From CAWCWN01 sp963799245 (GTDB taxonomy: Bacteria > Chloroflexota > Ktedonobacteria > Ktedonobacterales > Ktedonobacteraceae), in contig CAWCWN010000003.1 of the NCBI GenBank assembly GCA_963799245.1, positions 62,001-126,000 on the forward strand: 64,000 nt of DNA, given 5' to 3'. The stretch's first letter is position 1, and every line of letters begins with the position of its first letter. Made by a program: the position numbers and the translations under genes. Under the pieces are notes generated by a model. That model did not search any database, had not been told where the DNA came from, and was given only the letters and a program-made list of their open reading frames with translations. Shown piece by piece: positions 17,456-27,733 of the stretch.

Positions 17456-17845
17456 TTAGTTTGTGTCCTCCTCTAGTTGCAGAAAACCAGATTCAGGAGT
17501 GAGTTGATGAATTTCTTTACCGTCTTTCCAGAAGGCAAAGACATCGTAGTAAAATGGCCAGTCCGGCTGGTAGTTTTCTATCCACATGGCAAACACGATT
17601 TGGGAGTACTCACGGCCGCTTTTGTTTTTCTCATCCAGCACTTCGTATGACTTGATGTTATCAAATACCGCCAGATAACCGCTATCTACAGCAACGCGCG
17701 CGCCCAGGCGCTGCTCTTCCGTGAGGCCATCCAGCGTACCGTATTTCAGTTTCAGCAAATAGAGGAATAATTTCGTTTTTTCATTTTTTGTGGGCGGACG
17801 CGGGTGCCCTAATGGCAGGATATTAAATTCCTCTTGGGGACTCAT
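17456..17845 (-). CDS. Hypothetical protein
   Basis: 129 residues. Start chosen at 17845 because AAAGGAGGCAGTATC precedes that ATG; the frame stays open further upstream but without a ribosome site. Rich in aromatic residues at the end (FAMWIENYQPDWPFYYDVFAF). No recognised domain, signal peptide or membrane segment. The 140 bases before it (17316-17455) hold nothing recognisable. Confidence 0.65.
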   Translation of the reverse strand: MSPQEEFNILPLGHPRPPTKNEKTKLFLYLLKLKYGTLDGLTEEQRLGARVAVDSGYLAVFDNIKSYEVLDEKNKSGREYSQIVFAMWIENYQPDWPFYYDVFAFWKDGKEIHQLTPESGFLQLEEDTN

Positions 17846-18164
17846 GATACTGCCTCCTTTGCTTAGTAAGGCTGAATTTGCCTTGTCATAAGGACGCGCT
17901 ACAGGAGGCGCAGATACGATTGTTATATATCTGAATACAGCAAGCTCTTTGTCTTCTGCTAAGAATAATACGCGAACGATCACCCGGCGGCTAGGTAATA
18001 TCAAATCCCCGCTCCCCTAGCCTCAGCTGCGCATAATTAGGAATTATACGAACCACCTTTTTGACAGTGACGCTCAAAATCTGCTACAAGTGGTTCATTA
18101 TAGCACAAAATTTCACCGATTATATAAACCATTTTTTGCAAAATTTTTCTGTTGCACCTAGGAG

Positions 18165-19012
18165 GGCTGTGTTGCAAAAAACCGGAGAGGACATGTGATG
18201 GCATGTCTCCCCTCGTTCCGTTGAGCTTAGGCTGCCACTCTGAACAGGTGGGAGATGAATGCTACCTGATTGAGAATATCTCCTTTCCCCACACCTCGTA
18301 TCTGTCCTTTGCGAACCATATTCATGATCTCGTATCCTTGCAAGGTTCGCTCTGCTGTCGCAAACGAAAAGAAACCCATCCCAGGTTTGGTTAGTCGCTT
18401 GATGAAGCGATGGTCTTGTTCAATTCTATTGTTGAGATATTTGACTTGGCGCAATTCACAGCTTTCGGGTACGATCCCCTCGGCTTTCAGCTCCTTGAGA
18501 GCCTTTGGATACGCGGCGTTTTTGTCGACATTGATCACCCGAGGAGTCACTGTATGAGAGGCGATGAGGGCTTTGTGGAAAAACCGCCTGGCCGCTTCGC
18601 TATCCCGTGTTGCACTCAGCCAGAAATCGAGCGTGTTTCCCTGGGAATTGACCGCTCGATAGAGGTACATCCAGACCTTTTTCACCTTGACATAGGTCTC
18701 ATCGACGCGCCACGAGTCGTTCGTTCCTGTGAGGTGAGGGCGGCATCTCCGCTCCAATTCAGGGGCATACTGCTGAACCCAGCGGTAGATCGTGGTGTGA
18801 TCGACCTGCAAGCCACGCTCCCGCATCATTTCCTCCAGGTCTCGATAACTCAGCGAATAGCGCAGATACCAACGCACACAGAGCAGAATGATATCTGCCT
18901 GGGAATGACGCCATTTGAAGGGATTTTGACGCTGACTGCTCATGATTGGGAGCCTCTTTCGCTCTTTTTTCGCACACTCTAGCAGATCAGCTTTCTTTTT
19001 GCAACACAGCCC
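18165..19012 (-). mobile_element. IS6-family insertion sequence
   Basis: Ends GGCTGTGTTGCAAAAA (18165-18180) and its complement (18996-19012), about 848 bp, enclosing one transposase. The identity extends two bases outside (GAGGGC...), but no 8-base duplication was found, as expected when IS6 elements take part in later rearrangements. Confidence 0.87.
18227..18943 (-). CDS. IS6-family transposase
   Basis: 238 residues, full length for the family. FKWRHSQADIILLCVRWYL opens it. The catalytic residues lie in WRVDETYVKVK, INVDKNAAYPKA and the NNRIEQDHRFIKRL block. It is the only gene of the IS at 18165-19012 and appears intact. Confidence 0.92.
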   Translation of the reverse strand: MSSQRQNPFKWRHSQADIILLCVRWYLRYSLSYRDLEEMMRERGLQVDHTTIYRWVQQYAPELERRCRPHLTGTNDSWRVDETYVKVKKVWMYLYRAVNSQGNTLDFWLSATRDSEAARRFFHKALIASHTVTPRVINVDKNAAYPKALKELKAEGIVPESCELRQVKYLNNRIEQDHRFIKRLTKPGMGFFSFATAERTLQGYEIMNMVRKGQIRGVGKGDILNQVAFISHLFRVAA

Positions 19013-19027
19013 TCATGAGTGTCCTCC

Positions 19028-20557
19028 TCATTGAATATGCTGCTTGTGCTCTAGTTGCCCGAAGTAGGAACGGGCCAGGATGTAGTAGAGAAAGGCGCTG
19101 ACCACTGCCCCGACGATGCCGCTGATGTCCATGCCGCCCAGCAAATGAGCTACAGGGCCTTGCCAGGGTTGGGACATCCAGGGCAGCGTGGCCGATCCAA
19201 TAAAGGGGATGGTGACGACCACCCCCACCAACCATGCTATGAAGGCAGGCCAGAAGACGCCTCCACGATACCAGTAACACCCCTGCTTACCACGAGTCAG
19301 CTCGTCAGATGCGTAACATCCACGCCTGAAGACGAAAAAGTCAACCACAAGCACTGCCGCCCATGCCGGTACCCAGAGGTAGGTCAGGAGCAAGAAGTCA
19401 ACATACACTTCCAGGAAGTTCGCAACCAGCGCCGCATACGTCTGGGCCTGAGTGAAGTGGGAGAACAGTCCGATCCAGTACACTCCCAGCGCGCCAATGA
19501 CGCCACAGAACAGGGCCGACCACCAGCGCCGCAGAGGGATATCCATGGCCAGCGCCACCAGTCCTGCCGTATACACGTCGAAGTAGTTAGCCCAGATCTC
19601 CCCCAAGACAACAAACAGCAGGAACGGGATCGCCAGCCAGCGCGGTGTGGCAGCGGTAATCACACTCAAGAGATCGGGATTGCCTGGATTGATCGTGGAG
19701 AAGAGCACCCCTAGCATACCCAGCAGCGCCGTGGGAAGTCCAATCCCAAGACCTGTCCACCAGGCAATGCCGCCTGATGAAGCCGTTCGCGGTAGGTAAC
19801 GTGAGTAATCCGAGGCAAAGGGAATCCACGAGGCAACCAGGGCATAGATAAAGCTGCCACCCACAACCATAGCCGCGAAGCGAGGCGGGCCCTGCACCGT
19901 TGTGGGCAAACGCCAATGGACTTGGGGCAGCAGGACGATGAAGAGGAGGACACAAAATGCCAGGAAGACCATCGCGCCGTACTTCGCGAAAACGTGGACG
20001 GTCTGATGTCCGTAGACGGCTACAAGCACCGATGCGATCAGCACCAGGGTGATGGCACCCAGGGCCACCTCTGTTGTTTTGGGCATGCCAGCCATGGCCG
20101 CGAGTTGCACCAGGGCCCAGCCGCCGATCACACAATCGACGACGAACCAGCCAACGGCCATGAGCCAGGTGAAAAAAGCGCTGAGGTAGGAACCGCGGTG
20201 CCCAAAGACCGCGCGTGAGAAAATCATTTGCGGGGTACCAGTTCTTGCCCCGGTGACACTGATAAGGCCATGAAGCAGCGCGGCGAGTGCGGCTCCAATG
20301 ATAATCGCAATGGCGCTATCGCCCAGTCCCAGTTGTCCCTGGCTCAGCCCTAATACGAGCGGGGCTCCTATCACCAGTGCGCCCGTCAGCAGCGATACAT
20401 AGTTTGTCATTGCGCCAGCCCAGACGAGTGCCAGTTCACGCGCCGAACCATGTCGCTCTGCTTCAGGCACCGGCTCCATACCACGCTGTTCAAGCTTGAG
20501 GAAAGCATCGGACTCGACACCATGTCCATTCAGAATGCTCGTTTCTTCTTGCCGCAT
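19028..20557 (-). CDS. cytX: NCS1-family permease, probable hydroxymethylpyrimidine/thiamine-precursor transporter
   Basis: 509 residues with about 12 hydrophobic helices. Features of purine-cytosine permeases: GALVIGAPLVLGLSQGQLG, RTGTPQMIFSRAVFGHRG and ASDYSRYLPR. The family imports nucleobases, allantoin, hydantoins or thiamine precursors. A TPP riboswitch directly upstream assigns this one to thiamine metabolism, as for CytX. SD GTGGAGAGATC precedes the ATG. Its 3' end lies 15 bases from the IS6 element, so the final residues may be altered. Confidence 0.85.
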   Translation of the reverse strand: MRQEETSILNGHGVESDAFLKLEQRGMEPVPEAERHGSARELALVWAGAMTNYVSLLTGALVIGAPLVLGLSQGQLGLGDSAIAIIIGAALAALLHGLISVTGARTGTPQMIFSRAVFGHRGSYLSAFFTWLMAVGWFVVDCVIGGWALVQLAAMAGMPKTTEVALGAITLVLIASVLVAVYGHQTVHVFAKYGAMVFLAFCVLLFIVLLPQVHWRLPTTVQGPPRFAAMVVGGSFIYALVASWIPFASDYSRYLPRTASSGGIAWWTGLGIGLPTALLGMLGVLFSTINPGNPDLLSVITAATPRWLAIPFLLFVVLGEIWANYFDVYTAGLVALAMDIPLRRWWSALFCGVIGALGVYWIGLFSHFTQAQTYAALVANFLEVYVDFLLLTYLWVPAWAAVLVVDFFVFRRGCYASDELTRGKQGCYWYRGGVFWPAFIAWLVGVVVTIPFIGSATLPWMSQPWQGPVAHLLGGMDISGIVGAVVSAFLYYILARSYFGQLEHKQHIQ

Positions 20558-20682
20558 GATCTCTCCACTTTTTTAACTCTCTGGACCCCCCTATTGCTCC
20601 CAGACATGCTAGAGCAACACAAACAGGGGTGCCAGCAAATGCCAGCATCCCTGGGATGAGGACTTCTTCAACGTGGTGTTGC

Positions 20683-20783
<101 letters not shown>

Positions 20784-20796
20784 AACAATAGACATG

Positions 20797-21222
20797 CTAA
20801 ATAATGACTATCAAAGTGCTGCTATGAAATATACCACACACCATGGCTCCTGTGCAAAACAACCTCGAACGGCCTCGACAGTGGTACGGCGTTGGAAGCA
20901 CTTTGATGCCGCTTGTTATCGCCACTCGTGCCAAATTCGGTCCGAATTTCCGGTCATTGTCCCGAATCAGATATTTGGGTGTGTGCCCATATGGAGTCGC
21001 TTCCCGCAGTTGTTGCGCCACCCAAGGATCGGTCGGAAAGCGCGTCACATTTACGTGAATCACCTTGCGCGACTTCAACTCGATGAGAAAAAAGGCAAAA
21101 AGGGGACGGAAGAAGAGATCCGTCCCCTGCAAAAAATCACAAGTCCACACCTCTGCCGCATGATAGCACAGGAACGTTTTCCAATTCTGTCCACGAGCTC
21201 GCTTTGGACGAGCGTGCTTCAT
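20797..21222 (-). pseudogene. rve-type transposase fragment
   Basis: Middle part of a transposase related to the one at 14323-15441: RGQNWKTFLCYHAAEVWTCD, KVIHVNVTRFPTDPWVAQQL and KYLIRDNDRKFG. The first two catalytic aspartates are present. The frame is lost just after TPYH, where the glutamate block should follow, and the N-terminus is missing. A decayed relict next to the riboswitch. Confidence 0.82.
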
Positions 21223-21293
21223 AGGTAGTGGTGAAAAAAGGAATGACGTGGTAGAGTAAAGGCATCATATATCTTGCGAGACATTCACAAAAA

Positions 21294-23213
21294 ATGGCAG
21301 AAAGTTCAAGCATGTCTTTTCAGCGTTTTCCTGAACATTATTATTCCTTTCTTCAGAGCAAAGAATCTGTCGTTTTGCTTGAAAGTACACTATATCAGCA
21401 TAACAACGCATCCAGCCTTCTCTTCCTTGATCCTGTACACGTGCTCCAGATTCACCGGATTAGTGAATTAGAGGATCTGCTCGCCTCGATTTCAACCTAT
21501 CTCCAACAAGGTTATTATCTCGCAGGGTATTTCGCGTATGAATGCGGCTATCACATTCAGAAGCTCGATCTGTTCGACTATCAGCACGAAAAACAGCCGC
21601 TCGCTTGGTTTGGGGTGTACCGGCAACCACTTATCTATGATCACCAGAGCGGTGCGTTTCTTGAAAGGCACGCTTCAGTAAACGTGAATCCTCTTCCCTC
21701 GCTTGTGCTGGAGAATCTTACGCATCGCATCGACGATCTTGCCTTCAATTTGGACGAAGCCGAGTATCATGCAAACATAGAACGCATCCAGGAGTATATC
21801 CGTACCGGTGATGTCTACCAGGTCAATTTTACGGGACGCTATACCTTCACGTTTAACGGTTCGCCGCTATCGCTCTATCAGGCATTAAAGAGGAAGCAAC
21901 CGGTCTCGTATGGCGCCTATGTCCGAGCTGCCGGGCAGGATATCCTGTGTTTTTCACCAGAGCTCTTCTTTCGCATCGATGGGCAACGTATTCTCGCCCG
22001 GCCCATGAAAGGAACTGCGCCCCGCGGTCGTACAAGCGATGAAGACCGGCAGATAGCGGAATGGCTCGCCGGTGATGTCAAAAATCGCGCGGAAAATGTG
22101 ATGATCGTTGATCTTTTGCGCAACGACCTGGGGCAACTGTGCCAGACTGGCTCTGTGACGGTGCCTCAGCTTTTCACGATTGAACGATATGAAACGCTCT
22201 TCCAGATGACATCAACGGTGGAAGGTCGGTTGCGAGCAGATGTAGACGCCTCCCAATTATTCCACAGCTTGTTCCCCTGTGGCTCAATCACCGGTGCTCC
22301 GAAGATCAGAGCCATGGAAATTATCAAAGAGCTGGAACCCTCTCCGCGCGGCATTTACACCGGCTCGATCGGTTACTTTGCTCCCGCTCAGGATCACACG
22401 GATCAGGCGCCCCGTGCGATCTTTAATGTCGCGATTCGAACCATCGTGCTGAAAAATGGGCAGGGTGAAATGGGCGTAGGAAGCGGAATCACCTCTGATT
22501 CGCTCGCCTCGGCTGAATATGCCGAATGCGCGATCAAAGCCCATTTTCTCCGCAGCCCGGCGGTGGAATTTGACATTCTGGAAGCGATTTTATGGGATGG
22601 CTGCTATCAGCGACTCGAAAAGCACCTGCAGCGTATGGCTGCTTCGGCTGCGTACTTTGGCTATCCCTCTGATCTGGCAGACATTCAGCACATTCTTGCG
22701 CAACTGAGCGCAACATTGCTGTCAGGCCAGCGGTACAAAGTGCGCTTGATGCTCAAAAATACCGGCCGCTGCTCCGGCGAAGCGCTGCCACTTCCACGGC
22801 AGGAGCCTGCTGCGGATCTCTCTGTAGTGCTTGCTTCAGAACGAACGAGTTCACACAATCGCATGTATTATCATAAAACAACCGATCGAGCGCTCTATGA
22901 TCGAGCCAGTCGTTTTGCCCAGGAATCTGGTTATGCCGACGTGATCTTTCTCAATGAGAAGGGAGAAGTTACGGAGGGAGCGACGAACAATCTGTTCATC
23001 GAGCGCGCTGGCTCTCTACTGACTCCTCCCCTCTGCTGCGGGCTACTCAATGGCGTGTATCGTCAAACGCTCCTGGAAACGAACCAGCGAGCAAGAGAAG
23101 AAAAGCTCTTGCTGGATGACCTGTTAACAGCTGAGAAGATCTATATCTGTAACGCTATTCGAGGGCTGCGACAAGTGCAGCTCAGGAGTCGCATTGCCTC
23201 ACCAAAAATCTAA
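21294..23213 (+). CDS. pabB: Aminodeoxychorismate synthase component I fused to aminodeoxychorismate lyase
   Basis: 639 residues. N-terminal to about 420: chorismate-binding enzyme (YQVNFTGRYTF, KGTAPRGRTSDEDRQ, ENVMIVDLLRNDLG, FPCGSITGAPKIRAMEII). From about 430: class IV PLP aminotransferase fold, with the lysine in YYHKTTDRALYDRA and EVTEGATNNLFI. Together they make p-aminobenzoate from aminodeoxychorismate for folate. The amidotransferase partner PabA is not in the window. No clear ribosome site precedes 21294; the ATG at 21312 is an alternative. Confidence 0.92.
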   Translation: MAESSSMSFQRFPEHYYSFLQSKESVVLLESTLYQHNNASSLLFLDPVHVLQIHRISELEDLLASISTYLQQGYYLAGYFAYECGYHIQKLDLFDYQHEKQPLAWFGVYRQPLIYDHQSGAFLERHASVNVNPLPSLVLENLTHRIDDLAFNLDEAEYHANIERIQEYIRTGDVYQVNFTGRYTFTFNGSPLSLYQALKRKQPVSYGAYVRAAGQDILCFSPELFFRIDGQRILARPMKGTAPRGRTSDEDRQIAEWLAGDVKNRAENVMIVDLLRNDLGQLCQTGSVTVPQLFTIERYETLFQMTSTVEGRLRADVDASQLFHSLFPCGSITGAPKIRAMEIIKELEPSPRGIYTGSIGYFAPAQDHTDQAPRAIFNVAIRTIVLKNGQGEMGVGSGITSDSLASAEYAECAIKAHFLRSPAVEFDILEAILWDGCYQRLEKHLQRMAASAAYFGYPSDLADIQHILAQLSATLLSGQRYKVRLMLKNTGRCSGEALPLPRQEPAADLSVVLASERTSSHNRMYYHKTTDRALYDRASRFAQESGYADVIFLNEKGEVTEGATNNLFIERAGSLLTPPLCCGLLNGVYRQTLLETNQRAREEKLLLDDLLTAEKIYICNAIRGLRQVQLRSRIASPKI

Positions 23214-23257
23214 CCCGGGGGTTTTCTCAATTGGCGGCGGTCAGGATATTCTGGTGG

Positions 23258-23376
23258 TGTACTGGCTACTTTGATCATCCGTTCAAAAAATCAGCCCTTT
23301 GAGCCTGTTTGGCGACGATCATGACGCTTTCCACATGCCATTTTTACGAACGGATGTACGAAGTAGCCACAACAGC
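23258..23376. mobile_element. Short inverted-repeat element D (about 119 bp)
   Basis: Left end TGTACTGGCTACTTTG..CATCCGTTC and the complementary right end (about 23341-23376) belong to the same family as elements A, B and C. No gene inside. It lies between the 3' ends of pabB and the HdeD-like gene, so here it does not break a gene. Confidence 0.72.
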
Positions 23377-23392
23377 CCTCGATCGATCAACC

Positions 23393-23938
23393 TCAGACAT
23401 TCCGCAGGCGGAAGGAAAAGAAGATAGCTGCAATACCTCCAACGATCATAAAAGCCGCAAGGACATACGGCAGGACAACTGTTGCGGCCCAAACATTCGC
23501 GAGCAATATTGCTCCAAGAATGATGCTCAATGCTCCGAGAATGCCTGCTCCCCAACCAGCGCCGCTAAATGCCTGAATCAGTCCGACAATACCCATGATT
23601 ATCCCGTCAATAGCAACAATAATCACCAGGACGCTCCCGACAAGGATGGTGGCATACAGTGGTTGGCGCAGCACCACCAGTCCGGCGAGAATGCCGAGGA
23701 TGCCACTAAACAGCAGCCAGCCCCAGTGGATGCCTGAGTTACCTACAAAGATCTGGATAATGGAGAAAATGCCGCGGATCAGCCAGTAAAATCCCAAAAC
23801 TGTGACCAGGAAAACTGAAGTGATCACAGGCTCAGCGATCAACAAGATCCCAAAAATCAGGGCGAAGATACCTTCAATCAGGACGATCCACCAGGGAAAC
23901 GCGGGAACGCTCACAGCAGTTTGAGTGTTGCTTGTCAT
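23393..23938 (-). CDS. HdeD-family membrane protein (DUF308)
   Basis: 181 residues with six regularly spaced hydrophobic helices arranged as three repeats. Typical HdeD features: WWIVLIEGIFALIFGILLI, a FYWLIRGIFSIIQIF segment, and GWLLFSGILGILAGLVVL. The family is linked to acid or general stress tolerance; its mechanism is unknown. Upstream (23939-24126) an AT-rich TAAGTATATGATC-like stretch may hold the promoter. Confidence 0.88.
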   Translation of the reverse strand: MTSNTQTAVSVPAFPWWIVLIEGIFALIFGILLIAEPVITSVFLVTVLGFYWLIRGIFSIIQIFVGNSGIHWGWLLFSGILGILAGLVVLRQPLYATILVGSVLVIIVAIDGIIMGIVGLIQAFSGAGWGAGILGALSIILGAILLANVWAATVVLPYVLAAFMIVGGIAAIFFSFRLRNV

Positions 23939-24126
23939 GTTATGTACTCCTAAATTCGGCAGCGTCCTTGCATAATCAATCTATCATTCATGGTTATAGA
24001 ACTTTTTGATCATATACTTACAGTAGTAGTATATGACCTAAAGCGCAAGAATACATCGACCCTAAGAATGAAGTAAGAAGCGCACTTTTGAGTGATTTTC
24101 GGGCCTTCTTTAAAGATAAGGTTTTA

Positions 24127-24280
24127 GGTTGTGTTGCAAAAAATTTAAAGCTCAGCAAATCGAACTCTATTTGAAAATACAGAAAAGGGGTAAAACGGGC
24201 ACTCGTTCTGTGTATTATTATGATTTATGCAGCTATTACATGCTTCATTTTTCGGCCTCAAAACTTTTTGCAACAGAGCC
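24127..24280. repeat. IS6-like miniature element, copy 2 (inverted)
   Basis: 154 bp, inverted copy of 13775-13934. It is inserted at the very 3' end of the glycoside hydrolase gene and supplies that gene's last residues and stop codon. The two copies bracket about 10 kb as inverted repeats. Confidence 0.82.
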
Positions 24281-25819
24281 GTTAAAAGAAACGTCATCAA
24301 ACCAGACAGTTCCGGTGTTGCCTCGCGAGTTGAGGTGTATTTCCATGGCAGCAACCTGAGAAGGCGCTCTTGTAGTGAGTGTTCTCTGCTGCCAGTCATA
24401 AGTCCCATTGGGAAAATTAGGTGAGTCATCTTGAGATAACATGTTGCCAGTCGCATCAAACCACGCAATTGAAAGGTAATTGCTGCCTATTGTGTTAAGT
24501 CCCTTCGCCCATACCGATAGCGTATACGCTTGTCCAGGTATGACATATTGTATAGGATTGAGAAAAAAACTTGCCGTGCCATCATTACTTGCAGTACTAC
24601 GAGAGATTTTGGCTGAGGCATTTCCGGAATGGGCAACAGTTGTATCCCGAGCAAAATTTGCCGTAAAACCTAGGGAAGCATTTTGAGAAATTCTCCAGAG
24701 TGTTGGCAACCCTTGTTCGTCACCCTGTTCAAATCCATTATTAAAAGATGTCTCAACGGCATTGCCTGCAAGCAGGCTTGCAATCGTATCAGCCGCAGGT
24801 TTTTTTGAGCCATCTCTCCGAAAAAGGCCAAAATACGCTTCTACTGTAAGTGTATCCGGTTGCGGAGGAGGCGGAAAGGCAGCTGAGGAAAAATCACTAA
24901 AGATCCAGGGAGCCGGGAACGGCAGACCCAATCTTTTTGTCGCATAAAAAAACATACGATAGTAGTACTCCTGCTGTGCCTCTTGAGCAATGGTGTTCTG
25001 CGCCGTACCAGAAAATCCCTCGGGGCTTTGGGGATACGTCGAGTATCCGGTCTCACCAATAAGAAACAGAGCACCATGAAGCATCGCCTTTACTTGTTTT
25101 AACGTCTTATAAATCTGTCCATCATACTCATAATCATGAAAATCATAGAAATCTGGCTGCGCAGAGTGCAAGGCCTTGACAAGCCTTTGCATGCGACCGA
25201 GCCCAGATTCAGAAATCGTTACCGGTATTCTGCCATCAATACTTTGTAAATAGGGAATCATAGTTTGTGCCCAAGTAAGTGAACCAGTCGCAGTGAGGGC
25301 CATTTCGTTTTGTAACTCAATAATGCTTACTCGTGGATCAGCTGCATATGGCGTGATAATCGCATCAGCCCAATGTTTACTTCCCGGAATATCCGTATAC
25401 TGGCCCCAGCCATCAAACAGAGTCAGATGTACTTTTAGGTAATGCTTGGCGGCAAGTGTGACCACTTGAGATAATTTATTCAGCTCAGCCGATGTAGGGG
25501 CTGGATAATCAAATACCCCAGCATTGGCTTGAAGAATAATACGCACCGTATTAAAGCCTAATACTTGAATTTTCGCAAAATCATGGTCAATCTCCGTGGG
25601 ATGAAACCGCGTCCACATATACGTCCACGCATCATTTTCAGGATAGTAATTCATTTCCTTTATGTTGTTTAAGAGGGTTTGGACAGTAGACGGGCTAGCA
25701 ACTGCTGTCAGTCGTTGAGGGATAGAAACTGTAAGAGGAAGAGAAAGAAGAAGAAGAAGAAGAAGAGAAAAGTGATGAAGATGCCACTTGCCTGTAAAAG
25801 AAGAAAGAACATTCCTCAA
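24245..25819 (-). CDS. Secreted glycoside hydrolase (clan GH-A cellulase-like) with C-terminal carbohydrate-binding domain
   Basis: 524 residues. An N-terminal signal peptide contains a long leucine run (FSLLLLLLLSLPLTVSIP). The catalytic domain (about 45-360) shows the GH-A pattern: acid/base in IIELQNEMAL and nucleophile in FLIGETGYSTYP. The C-terminal domain (about 375-515) resembles CBM4/9-like modules (FNNGFEQGD, AHSGNASAKIS, WFDDVSFN). The final GSVAKSFEAEK and the stop come from the miniature element at 24127-24280, so the native end is lost by a few residues at most. Confidence 0.8.
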   Translation of the reverse strand: MRNVLSSFTGKWHLHHFSLLLLLLLSLPLTVSIPQRLTAVASPSTVQTLLNNIKEMNYYPENDAWTYMWTRFHPTEIDHDFAKIQVLGFNTVRIILQANAGVFDYPAPTSAELNKLSQVVTLAAKHYLKVHLTLFDGWGQYTDIPGSKHWADAIITPYAADPRVSIIELQNEMALTATGSLTWAQTMIPYLQSIDGRIPVTISESGLGRMQRLVKALHSAQPDFYDFHDYEYDGQIYKTLKQVKAMLHGALFLIGETGYSTYPQSPEGFSGTAQNTIAQEAQQEYYYRMFFYATKRLGLPFPAPWIFSDFSSAAFPPPPQPDTLTVEAYFGLFRRDGSKKPAADTIASLLAGNAVETSFNNGFEQGDEQGLPTLWRISQNASLGFTANFARDTTVAHSGNASAKISRSTASNDGTASFFLNPIQYVIPGQAYTLSVWAKGLNTIGSNYLSIAWFDATGNMLSQDDSPNFPNGTYDWQQRTLTTRAPSQVAAMEIHLNSRGNTGTVWFDDVSFNGSVAKSFEAEK

Positions 25820-25874
25820 TTGTTCAGCACCCTTTGCTAGTAGAAGGGAACATGAACATTCCCTTAAAATTATA

Positions 25875-26010
25875 CCTGTCCTGGCTACATGGAGTATCCG
25901 CCGAGAAAATTGAGAGTTTATCTCTTCAATTACTTGGTTCTTTGACGACTGATATGCACATTAAGTCAGGATTGGGGGAATGTGTCCAGTGCCTGATATA
26001 ATAAACACAG
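25875..26010. repeat. Solo right end of the rve-type IS (element F)
   Basis: Begins CCTGTCCTGGCTACATGG, then ATCCGCCGAGAAAATTGAGA, and continues to match the right end of the IS at 14177-15722 (read in reverse) for about 120 bases, including GACTGATATGC. No left end or transposase is nearby. It is a relict left after loss of the element. Confidence 0.75.
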
Positions 26011-26145
26011 CAATAATGAGAGTTATTGGACCAAATGGACAAAAAACAGAAGAGCTAGGTACAGCCCCAATTGGCGGTAGATAATTCAGTGTCCCAAGAA
26101 ATGGCCCTGGAAATGCCATCATGGGATGCCGAAGAAACCGTCGTA

Positions 26146-26955
26146 TCAGCTCACTCTTTGTGGGGATTGCTGCTCGGTGCCTTGAGAACTGCGAAAAGCT
26201 TGACCATTGCGGCGACTCCTGGGCCGAGCTGGCGACATTGCCCTGGATTTCGTCTGCTTCTGGCCCTCTGCTCTAGCTCCCCTTCGTTGCTCCTGTCGTG
26301 TGATCGACGGCTCGTATGCTTGTTGGAGCAGATCACGTACCTCCTCATCGGTCGTTTGCGAGAAGTTCTCATACCAGAGGCCCACGGCGAGGAACGCCTC
26401 TGGCTTGATGATGCACACCAGCTCATCGACCTCCGCCGAAAAGTCGTCACAAGTTGAGGATGCGGCAGCCGGAACAGCAATGACGATGCGGGCGGGCTGC
26501 TGCTGTCTTACCGCTGCCACTGCAGCACGCATGGTGGCTCCGGTCGCAATCCCATCATCGACGAGGATGACGGTCCGCTCTCGTATCTCATAGGCGGAGT
26601 GGCCCCCACGATAAAGGCGTTCGCGTCGCTTCACCTCACGTTGCTCGCGTGTCACAATCTTGTGGATCACTTCTTTGGGAATCCCCAGTATTCGCACGAC
26701 GTCGTCATTGAGCACACACACACCACCCAAGGCGACGGCTCCCATCGCCAGTTCTTCTCTTCCTGGTACACCCAGCTTGCGAACGATGGTGACATCCAGT
26801 GGAGCATGCAGGGCTCTAGCGACTTCAAACGCCACGAGTACTCCACCTCGAGGCAACGCCAGCACCAGGACATCTGGACGATTGGCATAGGCTAAGAGCT
26901 TTGTTGCCAGCACTTGTCCCGCTTCCGTGCGATCGCGAAATCGTTGTCCCTTCAT
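26146..26955 (-). CDS. Phosphoribosyltransferase-domain protein
   Basis: 269 residues. Type I PRTase fold with the PRPP-binding loop VILVDDGIATGATMRAAV near residue 130 and an upstream ALPRGGVLVAFEVA block. The C-terminal about 60 residues are basic, Gln/Arg-rich and probably disordered. Followed at 37 bases by the hydrolase at 26992 in the upstream direction; the two correspond to the two halves of fused proteins such as Rv0571c of the mycobacterial dormancy regulon. Substrate unknown. Confidence 0.88.
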   Translation of the reverse strand: MKGQRFRDRTEAGQVLATKLLAYANRPDVLVLALPRGGVLVAFEVARALHAPLDVTIVRKLGVPGREELAMGAVALGGVCVLNDDVVRILGIPKEVIHKIVTREQREVKRRERLYRGGHSAYEIRERTVILVDDGIATGATMRAAVAAVRQQQPARIVIAVPAAASSTCDDFSAEVDELVCIIKPEAFLAVGLWYENFSQTTDEEVRDLLQQAYEPSITRQEQRRGARAEGQKQTKSRAMSPARPRSRRNGQAFRSSQGTEQQSPQRVS

Positions 26956-26991
26956 TGTTGCTCACCTCCTTTATATGAAACTCGGCGCATG

Positions 26992-27672
26992 TCACTGAGC
27001 AGACTCACCGGCCTGCCGAGCTGAAATCCTGTGGAGGTAGCATTTGAACCACTGTGTCGCTACGCGTGCCACTTCCTCCAGGGCACCAGGTTCTTCAAAC
27101 AGATGCGTTGCGCCCGGCACAATCACGAACTCCTTCTTGCCCGCTAACCTTGCATACGCCTTGCGATTCAGTTGCAGGACTACTTCGTCGTTGCCACCCA
27201 CGATCAAAAGGGTGGGTGACCGGACATGCGCCAGGGCGTCTGCGGCCAGATCGGGGCGACCTCCACGCGAAACCACCGCGCCAATGCTGGTACCGAGGGC
27301 TGCGGCAGCTTTGAGTGCAGCTGCCGCTCCTGTGCTCGCTCCAAAGTAGCCAATCACCAGCTGCTGTGTGTCCACTTGCGCTTGCAGCCAGTGCGTCGCC
27401 AGGAGCAAGCGCTCCGTCAGCAGATCGATATCAAAGCGCGTTGCATAGAGAGTGTCTTCCTCCCGGGTAAGCAAATCCATGAGCAACGTGCCGATGCCTG
27501 CTTGACGCAGGATGCCGGCCACAAAGTTGTTTCTGGGGCTGAAGCGGCTGCTCCCACTGCCATGAGCGAAGACCACTACACCCTGGGCGTATTCAGGCAG
27601 AGCAAGCGCTCCTTCAAGCCGGACGGCATTGGCTGGTATCTGGACGATTTTCTCAGGCTGAGATGTATCCAT
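26992..27672 (-). CDS. Dienelactone-hydrolase-like alpha/beta hydrolase
   Basis: 226 residues. GVVVFAHGSGSSRFSPRNN oxyanion region, nucleophile in IGYFGASTGAAAALKAA (about S112), acid in LLIVGGNDEVVLQLN and histidine in GATHLFEEPGALEEVA. Complete. Neighbour of the phosphoribosyltransferase gene and probably in one transcript with it (27672 to 26146). Confidence 0.88.
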   Translation of the reverse strand: MDTSQPEKIVQIPANAVRLEGALALPEYAQGVVVFAHGSGSSRFSPRNNFVAGILRQAGIGTLLMDLLTREEDTLYATRFDIDLLTERLLLATHWLQAQVDTQQLVIGYFGASTGAAAALKAAAALGTSIGAVVSRGGRPDLAADALAHVRSPTLLIVGGNDEVVLQLNRKAYARLAGKKEFVIVPGATHLFEEPGALEEVARVATQWFKCYLHRISARQAGESAQ

Positions 27673-27733
27673 TACTCTATCTCCTTCCCTCCTGATTGCA
27701 CGTTGTGTTCATTCTTCATTCTCAGGTGAACTC